Positions 8,301 to 16,604 of a stretch of 23,073 bases of DNA are shown piece after piece (position 1 is the stretch's first letter; each line of letters starts with the position of its first letter). Position numbers and translations under genes: made by a program. Under the pieces are notes generated by a model, which ran no database searches, had not been told where the DNA came from, and saw only the letters and a program-made list of their open reading frames with translations. Source of the stretch: Bacillus sp. JCM 19058 (GTDB taxonomy: Bacteria > Bacillota > Bacilli > Bacillales_H > Bacillaceae_D); contig BAXO01000083.1 of NCBI GenBank assembly GCA_001310555.1, positions 1 through 23,073 of the forward strand, written 5' to 3'.

Positions 8301-8329
8301 ACGACGAACCAAGCTCGACTGGATCGACA
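8301..8329 (-). promoter_or_regulatory. ECF42-type promoter of the DGPF-sigma operon (autoregulation)
   Basis: Minus strand: TGTCGA (8324-8329), a 17-bp spacer ending in GGTT, then CGTCGT (8301-8306), 78 nt before the DGPF start. It agrees base for base with the hydrolase promoter at 10183-10211 in both boxes and in the GGTT before the -10, so the sigma factor probably drives its own operon. The rest of the 8224-8499 gap shows no gene. Confidence 0.8.
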
Positions 8330-8499
8330 GCGAAAATATCATTTTTTTTCGTTCTCCTTAATTCTTTCGGCATCTAAAAGTAAAATCCCTTCCAAGAGGG
8401 CAGCACAAGCAAAGGAATCGGGCTACACTGATGATGCTGGGTTGCAGAGATTAAGCAGACAGTAAATGTTTCAAAAATAGCACCCTAAAGCTCGTGAAA

Positions 8500-9116
8500 C
8501 TAAACATTAGAGACTTCAGCGCGTAATCGTGCGGCAAGAGCAGAGACCCATCCGAAGGCAACAATTGCAGCACACCCCATGATCAACCCAATCAAACTAC
8601 TCATACTCATTCCTAAAACAATAAGCAATGGTGAAGTGATTCCTGTCGCAAGGCATTAGTTCTCCAGCCATGCTCACCCTGTGCAGCAAACCGTCGTGCA
8701 AAAATAATCGTTGCGACAATCAGACAAATAAAAGCGGTAAAGAAAGCTATAGAATGTAATGCCGCATGGGCACTCAATGATATCGGCATATTAGCAGATG
8801 CCCCTGGGGGAAAGCCGAGTCCGGGATCGGGACGAAATATACCAGCTACTATCATACCAATCCCATAGATTCCGATGAATAAAGCACCCCATGTGCCACC
8901 CTTACCTCCTCGAAGTAATTCACGGCATCCAATGGCCGCCAATACAGCAAGTAAGCCGGTTATGATAAAATTTGCGCTTTGAATCCACCCTAAATCGCCT
9001 AACGTTAATGTACTAATGGCGTGGCGCTTAATATCGAACCCAGTCCGTGTCAACACTTGAACGATGGTTACTACGTAGAACAGTGGTGTAGAAACTACTC
9101 CGCCAATCAGAAGCAA
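8500..9116 (-). pseudogene. DUF998 family membrane protein, frameshifted
   Basis: Integral membrane protein of the DUF998 family, about 205 aa when repaired, with some six hydrophobic segments. Seen: an N-terminal LLIGGVVSTPLFYVVTIVQV segment, the family loop FDIKRHAISTLTLGDLGW, and FRPDPGLGFPPGASA before a histidine-containing helix (SAHAALHSIAFF). One -1 break near 8652 (CCC reduced to CC) throws off the last helices; the correct frame continues TGITSPLLIVLGMS and ends at the TAG 8500-8502. The start is unclear. TTG 9116 opens the frame, but a good ribosome site (AAAGGAAGG) precedes ATG 9161, which is in frame apart from a TAA at codon 3. It follows the hydrolase on the same strand after about 130 nt with no ECF-type site of its own, so it is probably co-transcribed. 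Function unknown. Confidence 0.75.
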
Positions 9117-9292
9117 CTTAATTAAACTTGTATTGTTCTTTTTTGTATACGCTTATTGCATAGAAATCCTTCCTTTCCTATTGCCCATTTCGCTACGCTT
9201 TTCTTTTTGATTCGAAGTTCATTACTCCCACTAGGCAACGGTAAATGCTGAAGCGCCATAGTGCCCCCTTCTTTGGTCATCTATACTTATCC

Positions 9293-10093
9293 TTAAAAAA
9301 ATGCTGCAAGCTCCGTTGAAATTTTTTTTGCATCGAGTTTCTTAGTATGACCGAGCCCTTTTTTTGCTCCGCAGTTGTGCATTGGGGAGCACATTGACCA
9401 GTGCCTGAGCGCTATTACGCAGACCCACGGGGCTCTCAGTGCCTTCGAGCACCAGCGTTGGCATCGTCACTGTGCTCCACAATTTGGTAGGCAGTGGTTT
9501 TCCGTCCATATATCCATCCATCAAAGTGGCATCATAGGGAAGCGTGTGAGCAACAGCCATGAGGTTGGACCACACACCTGGCATCATACGCATCATGTTG
9601 ACAACGAATGCAGGCGCCCCCATGCCTTTAGTCATATAATACTTAATAGTCTCTGCCCGGCTATTATCTGCAATAAGTTGATGAACGTGTACTACGAAAT
9701 CTTTTGGTGGCTTGTGACCCGCACCATCGACGACGAATGGAGGTTCATGCAGGCTAATTTTGTAATATTTGCCCCATCGGCTGCTGCCTTCAGGGCAAGA
9801 ACCGCCCCTGATGATAAGCCCCACACATATGCCGAGCCGCCAGCTTCATCAATGATTGACTGAAGGTCTTCAATCTCTCTTATCACTGCATACCGTTGTG
9901 TGTCGCCGCTATCACCACGGCCACGACGATCGTAGTTGTAAACAGTGAATTGCTCAGACAATAGATTAGCCAGCTTCACCTGCGCCGGGAATTTCCGATA
10001 GCTGAACGCACCCGCTACCAATATGAGCGCCGGTCCATGTCCCACTTTGTCATAGGCTATTTTTGTGCCATCTTTTGAGATTACTGAGTACAT
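9293..10093 (-). pseudogene. alpha/beta hydrolase, two frameshifts
   Basis: Alpha/beta-hydrolase-fold enzyme, 266 aa when repaired. Seen: the early strand PALILVAGAFSYR, the loop YNYDRRGRGDSGDT (the usual YDRRGRGDS), the nucleophile elbow VWGLSSGAVLAL (Ser in G-L-S-S-G), and a late LEGTESPVGLRNSAQALVNV segment. The likely catalytic His is in KGLGHTKKLD, which is only in frame after repair. Breaks: one C lost near 9752 (ALHEPPF continues in the next frame) and one A gained at 9359-9365 (A7; A6 restores the last 25 or so residues and ends at TAA 9293-9295). The start is ATG 10093 after AAAGGAG. It sits 90 nt behind an ECF42-type promoter, so it is an inferred sigma target. Substrate unknown. 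Confidence 0.8.
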
Positions 10094-10182
10094 AATAACT
10101 CTCCTTTGCTTCTGTACAAAAATTGAATGATTTTGTTTTTAGTCCGGTACCAATTTCACTGGATATCTGTACCTCTACTAAA

Positions 10183-10211
10183 ACGACGAACCTCTTATGT
10201 CAAAATCGACA
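10183..10211 (-). promoter_or_regulatory. ECF42-type promoter of the alpha/beta hydrolase
   Basis: Minus strand: TGTCGA (10206-10211), a 17-bp spacer ending in GGTT, then CGTCGT (10183-10188), 90 nt before the hydrolase ATG. It matches the DGPF-sigma promoter in both boxes and spacing, while the remaining spacer bases differ, as expected for a functional site rather than copied DNA. Confidence 0.8.
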
Positions 10212-10333
10212 TACTTTCAAAAAATTTTTAGGTATTCGGATAATCGTTTGGAATTACATAAAGGACACTAAACGACCGTTTTATATACAAAAGCGTTAAC
10301 TTCACCAAAATTTTTTTAAGAAAGGTTTCCAAT

Positions 10334-10354
10334 CCTGACATGCAAGGTGTCAGG
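10334..10354. promoter_or_regulatory. inverted repeat upstream of the WYL regulator
   Basis: CCTGACA (10334-10340) and TGTCAGG (10348-10354) form a perfect 7-bp inverted repeat with a 7-base gap, about 107 nt before the WYL start. It may be an operator in this divergent region. The remainder of the 10094-10460 gap holds the ECF-type promoter on the minus strand, a possible TACAAT -10 near 10398 on the plus strand, and no gene. Confidence 0.4.
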
Positions 10355-10460
10355 TTTGATGGGTTACTCTTCTATTAGCCGGTATGAAAGGAGTCGGATA
10401 CAATGGATCATAACAGATAAGACTAAGGAACGAAAAAGTTAGTGACAAGGAGAGGCAAAG

Positions 10461-11354
10461 ATGAAACTAGATCGTTTGCTCGGTATTACGATGGAATTGA
10501 TGACGAAAAAAAGAGTGACAGCTACGGAATTGGCTTCCAGATTCGAGGTCTCAGTTCGAACCATTTATCGTGATATTGAATGGATTAATCAATCCGGCAT
10601 CCCTGTTGTTTCTTTCTCTGGAAAAGACGGTGGTTTTGAGCTAATGAGCGGGTTCTTCTTGACTAAGCAGCATTTTTCTATCGATGACTTTTCCGTGATC
10701 TACAACCTTTTAAAGAGTGTGGAGAGCGCTGTAAGTGGGCCCAAATTCACATCCTTGATTAACAAACTCGGCAGCTTACAACCAGCTCTCTTAAATGGTG
10801 AGCGTCAGGACAAAATCATTTTCGGTATAAGTGCTTCCGAAAGAGAGAAAGAGATGGTCTTTCCGTTGATGGAAGCGGTCGATCAACCGAAAAGAATTTC
10901 TATAACCTATACCAACGCCGCCGGTCAAATATCAGAGAGAAAAATTGAACCGTTGAATCTTCTATGGGAGCGGGGCGTTTGGTACTTGGACGGCTACTGC
11001 CTTTCACGAAAAGACACGCGCTATTTTCGCGTATCAAGGATGGACAATATAGAAGTGTTGGATGAGCCTTTTCATCCAAAAGCAGAGTACAAACGTCCGG
11101 TTCAGGAACAAGAACAAGGCACAAACGCCCACCTTCGTTTTGATTTAACAGCACAGCAGAGAGTGTTTGAGCAATTTCCAGAGGAATTCACTCAACACGA
11201 GGATTTTGTTGATGTTAAAACGATTTTTTATTCAAGAGAGTATGCTCTCTCTGTTATTTTAAGCTATGGGACGAAGGTTGAAATTCTTTCGCCTGACGAC
11301 TTGAAGGAAGATTTAATTGAAAAAGTGAATGAGATTCGAAAAATTTATTTTTGA
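10461..11354 (+). CDS. YafY-type HTH/WYL-domain transcription regulator
   Basis: Intact 297-aa DNA-binding regulator. The N-terminal HTH_11 winged helix (residues 1-60) contains VTATELASRFEVSVRTIYRD. The WYL ligand-sensing domain (about 140-215) contains ERKIEPLNLLWERGVWYLDG and RYFRVSRMDNIEVL, and a WCX-like C-terminal part follows (about 220-297). AGGAG precedes the ATG. It is divergent from the alpha/beta hydrolase and upstream of the VOC and NmrA-like genes, so it could act on itself, on the hydrolase or on the downstream genes; the inverted repeat at 10334-10354 is a candidate site. It carries an in-frame A7 run near its start and is not broken, which shows that not every long run in this window is out of frame. 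Confidence 0.88.
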   Translation: MKLDRLLGITMELMTKKRVTATELASRFEVSVRTIYRDIEWINQSGIPVVSFSGKDGGFELMSGFFLTKQHFSIDDFSVIYNLLKSVESAVSGPKFTSLINKLGSLQPALLNGERQDKIIFGISASEREKEMVFPLMEAVDQPKRISITYTNAAGQISERKIEPLNLLWERGVWYLDGYCLSRKDTRYFRVSRMDNIEVLDEPFHPKAEYKRPVQEQEQGTNAHLRFDLTAQQRVFEQFPEEFTQHEDFVDVKTIFYSREYALSVILSYGTKVEILSPDDLKEDLIEKVNEIRKIYF

Positions 11355-11473
11355 TGGGATTCCTAGTTTGAGCTTGGATGAGCTCTCAATTATGTTCCAT
11401 GTAGAAAAAGCATTATTCTAGTTTGATTTCTGATATAACAACAACAAAGCCAATGAATAAATAGTAGACTCGC

Positions 11474-11502
11474 TGACGGACAGCGCCCGTGATGGTCGTT
11501 CC
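11474..11502 (+). promoter_or_regulatory. weak candidate for a fourth ECF42-type promoter
   Basis: Plus strand: TGACGG (11474-11479), a 17-bp spacer, then CGTTCC (11497-11502), 36 nt before the VOC start. The spacing equals that of the three strong sites, but the -35 matches only four of six positions and the -10 is degenerate. It may be chance. Confidence 0.25.
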
Positions 11503-11537
11503 TAATTGTAAACTGATCATACTGGAGGAGATTGAAT

Positions 11538-11981
11538 ATGAGTCAAACATTGACACTACGGGGGTTTGCCACTATCAGTTACTGGGCAGATGATGTGGTG
11601 GCAGCAAAAAAGTGGTACGTTGAACTTCTGGGCATCGAACCGTACTTTGAGCGTTCAGGTGAGGATGGAAAGCTTGCTTATGTTGAGTTTCGCCTTGGAG
11701 ACTACGAGCACGAGCTTGGCCTGATCGAACGACGCTACGAACCGAATGGCGCGACTTCTGGCCCAGGCGGTACTGTCACTTTTTGGCACGTCGACGATGT
11801 GACAGCAACCCTTGAAAAGCTACTCTCCATGGGAGCAAAAGTGTACGAGGCACTCACACACCGTGAGGAAGGATTTATCACGGCTTCCGTCATTGATCCA
11901 TTTGGTAATGTACTAGGTATTATGTACAATCCTCACTATTTGGAAATATTGAATTCCGACATTCAAAACGAAAACGAATAA
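11538..11981 (+). CDS. VOC-family (glyoxalase/bleomycin-resistance fold) protein
   Basis: A 147-aa vicinal-oxygen-chelate protein with the paired beta-alpha-beta-beta-beta modules. The first is FATISYWADDVVAAKKWYVE with LLGIEPYFER. The second is TVTFWHVDDVTATLEKLLSM through SVIDPFGNVLGIMYNP, which ends the fold in the usual way. Such proteins are metal-dependent lyases or dioxygenases, or bind toxic small molecules; the metal ligands cannot be fixed by eye. The start is ATG 11538 with GGAGGAG seven bases upstream; the in-frame TTG at 11532 lies too close to that site. It precedes the NmrA-like gene on the same strand after a 133-nt gap. The same family occurs again at 20401-20789. Confidence 0.85.
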   Translation: MSQTLTLRGFATISYWADDVVAAKKWYVELLGIEPYFERSGEDGKLAYVEFRLGDYEHELGLIERRYEPNGATSGPGGTVTFWHVDDVTATLEKLLSMGAKVYEALTHREEGFITASVIDPFGNVLGIMYNPHYLEILNSDIQNENE

Positions 11982-12114
11982 CCAGTTTACTTTTACGAAT
12001 GGTGTCGGTTGGATGTTAAAAAGAACTATTCGTTGAAGTCAGCTGGCATTTTCCATTTGGCATTAAGACATCTTTATTTAACAATAAAACACGAACAAAA
12101 CAGGAGGATATCAC

Positions 12115-12943
12115 ATGACTACCATTTTAGTGACAGGTGCTACAGGTACAGTAGGAAGACATGTCGTAGCTCAACTCGTTTATAAAGGTGTACAAGTGAG
12201 AGCGGTATCGCGCAACCCAGAAAGAGCTAATCTGCCGGAAGGTGTAGAGGTTGTAGCAGGAGACCTTATGTACCCGGAAACGTTGATTCCAGCATTCCAA
12301 GGTGTTACCGCTTTATATTTAATTACTTCCAGTGATCAAGCAGGCGCGACGTTGGAAACCAATCCTCAAGTCGTTGAGATTGCTGAAAAGGCTGGGGTTC
12401 AAAGAGTTTCATTATTGACGGTATACGGTGATGGCCCCGTGGAACAGGCAATTAAAAACAGTCGCCTTGAGTGGACATTCGTGCAGCCGGTCGGCTTTAT
12501 GGCCAATGTCATTGATGATTGGCAGGAATCGATTCGAAAGGGGAGGGCCGTCCGCAAGCTTGGAGGCGAAACCCGAGGCGCGATTATCCATGAGGCTGAC
12601 ATTGCAGCAGTTTTTGTTGAAACCCTTCTTGAGAAAGGCCATCACGGAAGCTTTTATACACTTACTGGTCCAGAAACTCTTTCCACCATTGAACAAGTGG
12701 AGATCATTAGTAAAAGCATTGGAAAAGAGATTAAATTTGAAGAATTAACTGAAGAAGAAGCGCGAAGAGAGTGGCAGGAAATGGGTCACAACGAGGAGAG
12801 TGTTGATTTTTTTTGTTCAAATGAGTAAAAACCCGCCTGAGATTGGTTACACCGTATTATCGACGGTTGAAGAAGTAACTGGACGACCGGCAAAGTCATT
12901 TGCAGAGTGGGTAAATGAACATAAAAGTGACTTCATGGGCTAA
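12115..12943 (+). pseudogene. NmrA-like NAD(P)-binding protein, one frameshift
   Basis: Atypical short-chain dehydrogenase of the NmrA/NAD(P)H-azoreductase-like group, 275 aa when repaired. The Rossmann motif G-A-T-G-T-V-G is at residues 8-14. VRAVSRNPERANLP places an Arg for NADP(H) binding. EWTFVQPVGFMANVIDDW and HEADIAAVFVETLLE are typical of the family. Members reduce quinones or azo dyes, or act as redox sensors. AGGAGGATATCAC precedes the ATG. A T8 run at 12807-12814 shifts the frame and gives an early stop; T7 lets it continue FVQMSKNPPEIGY through WVNEHKSDFMG to the stop at 12943. It probably shares a unit with the VOC gene. Target molecule unknown. Confidence 0.82.
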
Positions 12944-13472
12944 AGCCTAATTTTAAGTAGATGCCCTAGGTTCCCCCAGGACATTCTTTGGGAATCCATA
13001 TAAAAGATTGGCCTTCCGGAGTTCATCTCCAAAAAGTACTCGTGCCTCAAAGCTTATATTTTTTTAATGTTATACTCTTTCACTTGAAGATAGTTTAATC
13101 TCTCCAATATATTTTATAGGTTTTGGTTCACAAAATGCGCAGATTGTAGCAAGTGATGAAAACCCTCGCATAGCCTACATCGCGTTCATTTCATGTTGGA
13201 ACCAAATCATATTGAGTCGTGAGCACGGAAATAGTAAATATATACCAATAAGCAAAATAGGTATTTTCTGATATTGATTGAATTGGGTGAAAAATATAAA
13301 CTTTTATTAGGGGTAGTAAATATTGAGTAAAGATTTTCTTGGTACAAAAATCATAGTTCCCAATTTAATTTTCCTTAAATAGGTTTCGAATGACGGATTA
13401 ATTGTGACAAAAGTACATATTTAAACCCAACTTTATTTTAAAGATCAAATACGAGAAAAGGTGGAATGGGAC
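12944..13472 (+). other. intergenic region before the SDR gene
   Basis: About 530 bp, AT-rich, with no recognisable gene, RNA or clear terminator. One plus-strand frame stays open from 13068 to 13271 (67 codons, reading GFGSQNAQIVASDENPRIAY in the middle) but has no start codon or ribosome site. The SDR promoter must lie in the last 150 bp, but I see no convincing -35/-10 pair. Confidence 0.5.
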
Positions 13473-14216
13473 ATGTCTAACATTAAAGGAAAAGTCGTTA
13501 TTCTTACGGGTGCCTCCAGCGGTATTGGTGAGGCCACAGCACAAGAGCTTGCTTCTCATGGCGCTAATCTTGTCCTAGGGGCACGTCGTGAAGATCGATT
13601 GCAAAAGCTCCAAAGAAAACTTGAAAATGAAGGAGCATCAGCGACCTACAAAGTAGTCGATGTCACATCGCGCGAGCAAATCGAGGAGCTGGCTAAACAC
13701 GCCCTCGACCAATATGGACGGATTGATGTTATCATCAATAATGCTGGTTTAATGCCTTTATCTCTCTTGCATAATCAAAAGGCCGATCAATGGGAGCGCA
13801 TGGTCGATGTGAATATAAAAGGAGTTCTCAATGGTATCAGCGCGGTTCTTCCGCACATGCGAGAGCAAAAAGAAGGGCATATCATTAATGTTTCCTCCGT
13901 TGCCGGCCACGAAGTATTTCCCGGAAGCTCGGTGTATAGTGGAACAAAATTTGCGGTTCGTGCTATTACAGAAGGATTAAGAAAAGAAGAATCTCCGGGG
14001 AATAATATTCGGACGACGATCATCTCACCAGGAGTTGTCGATACTGAATTACCTAATACCATTACCGACAGCGATGTGAAACCAGGGATTCAAGAGCTTT
14101 ATCAGCTAGCAATTCCACCTGAATCTATCGCTCATTCCATCCGTTTTGCAATTGAACAGCCGAAGGATGTTTCTATCAACGAGATGATCATTCGTCCAAC
14201 TTCGCAAGAGCTGTAA
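13473..14216 (+). CDS. short-chain dehydrogenase/reductase (classical SDR)
   Basis: Intact 247-aa NAD(P)-dependent oxidoreductase. The cofactor motif T-G-A-S-S-G-I-G is at residues 12-19, and Arg-Arg at 38-39 (GARRED) suggests NADPH. The structural N-N-A-G is at 89-92. The catalytic set is Ser141/142 in NVSSVAG, Tyr155 and Lys159 (Y-S-G-T-K). It resembles the YdfG-like group acting on small 3-hydroxy acids or aldehydes, but substrate cannot be deduced. The start is ATG 13473 after AAAGGTGG; an in-frame GTG at 13461 overlaps that site and is rejected. It is transcribed alone and ends before the hairpin at 14297-14329. Confidence 0.9.
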   Translation: MSNIKGKVVILTGASSGIGEATAQELASHGANLVLGARREDRLQKLQRKLENEGASATYKVVDVTSREQIEELAKHALDQYGRIDVIINNAGLMPLSLLHNQKADQWERMVDVNIKGVLNGISAVLPHMREQKEGHIINVSSVAGHEVFPGSSVYSGTKFAVRAITEGLRKEESPGNNIRTTIISPGVVDTELPNTITDSDVKPGIQELYQLAIPPESIAHSIRFAIEQPKDVSINEMIIRPTSQEL

Positions 14217-14296
14217 GTGATAGACCGAATTGATTCACTAACGACTTCCAAAGCCTGATTTTTGGCTATCTCGACTAAAGCATTAAAATATCACGC

Positions 14297-14329
14297 AAAA
14301 AGGGTGTCCTAATGGGACGCTCTCTTTTT
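14297..14329. terminator. probable bidirectional terminator between SDR and decarboxylase
   Basis: An A5 run and GGGTGTCC pair with GGGACGCTCTCT and a T5 run, with a small bulge and a short loop. It has U-rich ends in both directions and lies between two convergent genes (SDR ending at 14216, decarboxylase ending at 14511). The rest of 14217-14510 shows nothing else. Confidence 0.55.
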
Positions 14330-14510
14330 GAAGGAAGGTACATAAAATAATCACCACTTGGACTTCAACCGGAGTAGTGACTTCATGAAAAAGCGGGGAT
14401 ATTTTAGTACGCGCGTTCGGCAAAAATCTGCTTTGTTAAATATGTGAGTGAATATGATGAAACGATTCACATCATGAAGCTTATAAAAACAGCCATTCGG
14501 ATTTTTAATA

Positions 14511-16187
14511 TCATTGAATCTCGCTCTGCTTTGCTAAAATTTTTCCAAGGGAACCGAGTAATTCAGGTACGTCTAGCCTATCCATGATCACTTCAATAAA
14601 GACAAGCTTATCTTGGTCGTTAGCTAGATTAAATACGTCAACTAATTCTTGCTCATTTTTAGCAACCATACTTATGCTATTCCCATCCATGTCAAGTACT
14701 TCGGGTAATTGAGTATATTTCCACATATTAATATCATTATATTTCTCATAAGGCCCATTAATCACACGTTCTACAGTATACCCATCATTGTTTATGAGAA
14801 TAATGATTGGCTTTAATTTATTACTTAGTATCGTTGATAATTCTTGGACAGTTAATTGGAATGACCCATCACCGATAACTAAAATATTACGACGTTTCGG
14901 ATTAGCGATTTGCGACCCAAGCAAAGCTGGCAATGTATAACCGATTGATCCCCATAATGGTTGTCCAATAAACGTTGATTTTTCAGGAAGTAGCAAATCA
15001 GATGCGCCGAAGTATGGTGTTCCTGTTTCTACTAGAAGGACATCGTCTTTATTTAAAAATCGGTTAAGCTGCTTCCAAAAGAACTTCTGGCTAAGCGCTT
15101 TAGTCGTCGGCATAAAACGATCATCTGATTCCCTTTTATAGAAAGGTTGAATATTTTGTGTTTCATTGTCTCGATGTATAACTCTTTCAGTTAAATGTTC
15201 CAATATACGACTCATAGAAACCGAATGGTAGGTTTCTTGATTTATGCTTGCATAAGAAGGGTGGAGTTCAATTAACTTATTCTCATCTATTTGGTGAGTA
15301 AAACCTCCCGTCAGAGTATCTGTCAACTTTACCCCGATACTTAAAATACAGTCCGCATCTTCAATCCGGCTTCGAACATACGGATCGCTTAATGAACCAG
15401 TATAAATACCGATAAATTGAGGATGATTTTCATCAATTACACCTTTTCCCATGCTGAGAGAAGCAATTGGAAACCCCGATTGATTAACGAAATTTTTCAA
15501 CTGTTCATTTAGATGATAACGATTAATTTCGTAATCCGCTAAAATGACAGGAAACTTCGCTTGATTGATTTTCTCTAACGCAAGATTGAGGAATGTATTC
15601 ATTTGATTGATTTCGATTTTAAATTCAGATAATCGGATTGGGCTTTTTGGTGCTGTAATTTCTTTGGAGCATATATCTGAAGGAAGTATGATGTAAACCG
15701 GCCTTTTATGTAACCAACACGCTTGAAGCACGCGATCAATTTCAGCGACAGCATTCTCTTCTGTTAAAGTTGTTTGAGCGACGGTCACTCCCTCGAACAT
15801 TTTGCTAAAGTGTGTAAAATCGCCATCTCCAAGCGTATGATGAACATAAGCACCTGATATAACAACATTTGTTGCTGGCGAACCAGTAATTTTAACAACA
15901 GGTAATTGTTCAGCATAAGAACCAGCAATTCCGTTAATCGCACTTAATTCTCCAACACCGAACGTCGTTACCAATGCTGCAATGCCATTGATACGTGCAT
16001 AACCATCCGCTGCATACGCGGCATTTAATTCGTTACAGTTACCTACCCACTCTAAATGCTCCGTTGCCTCGATTTGATCTAGAAATCCAAGGGTAAAATC
16101 ACCAGGAACTCCGAAAATATGTTTAACACCCATTTCTTTTAGCCGTAAAAGCAAGTAATCACCAATCGTACATGTCATTGAGTTCAT
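14511..16187 (-). CDS. thiamine-diphosphate-dependent 2-keto acid decarboxylase (indolepyruvate/phenylpyruvate decarboxylase type)
   Basis: Intact 558-aa enzyme that decarboxylates 2-keto acids (indolepyruvate, phenylpyruvate or branched-chain keto acids) to aldehydes. Three ThDP domains are visible. The N-terminal domain has the activating Glu53 in GNCNELNAAYAADGYAR and the His116-His117 pair in GAYVHHTLGDGDF, diagnostic of the pyruvate/indolepyruvate decarboxylase group. The C-terminal domain has the ThDP/Mg motif from GDGSF (439-443) to Asn467, followed by Glu474 in DGYTVERVINGPYEKY. AAAGGGG lies nine bases before the ATG. A small membrane ORF ends 26 nt upstream, so the two may be one unit. 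The direct product could feed aroma or auxin-like (indole-3-acetaldehyde) pathways, but substrate preference is not readable from sequence alone. Confidence 0.9.
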   Translation of the reverse strand: MNSMTCTIGDYLLLRLKEMGVKHIFGVPGDFTLGFLDQIEATEHLEWVGNCNELNAAYAADGYARINGIAALVTTFGVGELSAINGIAGSYAEQLPVVKITGSPATNVVISGAYVHHTLGDGDFTHFSKMFEGVTVAQTTLTEENAVAEIDRVLQACWLHKRPVYIILPSDICSKEITAPKSPIRLSEFKIEINQMNTFLNLALEKINQAKFPVILADYEINRYHLNEQLKNFVNQSGFPIASLSMGKGVIDENHPQFIGIYTGSLSDPYVRSRIEDADCILSIGVKLTDTLTGGFTHQIDENKLIELHPSYASINQETYHSVSMSRILEHLTERVIHRDNETQNIQPFYKRESDDRFMPTTKALSQKFFWKQLNRFLNKDDVLLVETGTPYFGASDLLLPEKSTFIGQPLWGSIGYTLPALLGSQIANPKRRNILVIGDGSFQLTVQELSTILSNKLKPIIILINNDGYTVERVINGPYEKYNDINMWKYTQLPEVLDMDGNSISMVAKNEQELVDVFNLANDQDKLVFIEVIMDRLDVPELLGSLGKILAKQSEIQ

Positions 16188-16213
16188 GGTAGTACACCCC
16201 TTTATGTATTAGG

Positions 16214-16378
16214 TTAACTAACTTGACATTTCCGAACCTGTTTCTTATCACCTTCTTGTAATTTTAAATATTCTAAATATATCTTAAAGGATAATAAAGG
16301 AAATAAAAACCAAATAATAGAAATCCATATAAACGGACTAATATATTCGTATAAATAATGTAGGTAATTTTTTTCCAT
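16214..16378 (-). CDS. small predicted membrane protein upstream of the decarboxylase
   Basis: A 54-aa ORF from ATG 16378, preceded by GAAGAGGTC. It has an aromatic-rich N-terminus (MEKNYLHYLYEYISPF), one strong membrane segment (IWISIIWFLFPLLSFKIYL) and a charged tail (EGDKKQVRKC). The frame is also open upstream to an ATG at 16486, but that extension is encoded by the hairpin at 16411-16444, so the internal start is preferred. It ends 26 nt before the decarboxylase. I do not recognise the family, and it could be an unexpressed frame. Confidence 0.4.
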   Translation of the reverse strand: MEKNYLHYLYEYISPFIWISIIWFLFPLLSFKIYLEYLKLQEGDKKQVRKCQVS

Positions 16379-16410
16379 GACCTCTTCAAGCGCTACTGTA
16401 AAGAGAGATA

Positions 16411-16444
16411 AAAAACTGGGCTGTTGAAAAACAGTCCAGTTTTT
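16411..16444 (-). terminator. 15-bp stem-loop upstream of the decarboxylase unit
   Basis: Arms AAAAACTGGGCTGTT (16411-16425) and AACAGTCCAGTTTTT (16430-16444) surround a four-base loop. One G·T pair is the only irregularity on the plus strand, and it becomes an A·C mismatch on the minus strand. On the minus strand the stem is followed by a T-run (CCAGTTTTTTATC), as in a factor-independent terminator. Its position, after the MocR gene and relic and before the decarboxylase, fits either the end of the upstream transcript or an attenuator. A TATAAT (minus strand, 16452-16457) lies just upstream but lacks a good -35. Confidence 0.55.
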
Positions 16445-16604
16445 AATCAAGATTATAGCTGACATTTCTATGTTCGCATTCTTCATTTTTGCAGGAACTC
16501 CTGTAACGGAGCATCCGAGTATATCAGCAATAACCCCGCATAATTACATACGCTTATTCCGCCGTGCCGGGCTGATTAATTGAAAATCCCGTATTGGATC
16601 ATCC

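Noticed and set aside
9375..9863. 162-aa open frame on the plus strand
   Set aside because: It mirrors the alpha/beta hydrolase on the other strand and shows no domain.
12004..12040. TGTCGG followed further on by CGTTG upstream of the NmrA-like gene, resembling the ECF42-type site
   Set aside because: The gap is 22 bp, not 17, and the -35 differs at the last base; it does not fit the three strong sites.
13068..13271. 67-codon open frame in the gap before the SDR gene
   Set aside because: No start codon, no ribosome site and no recognisable motif; such lengths occur by chance in AT-rich DNA.
16379..16486. N-terminal extension of the small ORF before the decarboxylase, from ATG 16486
   Set aside because: These residues are encoded by the 15-bp hairpin, so the extension is better explained as a structural RNA element than as protein.
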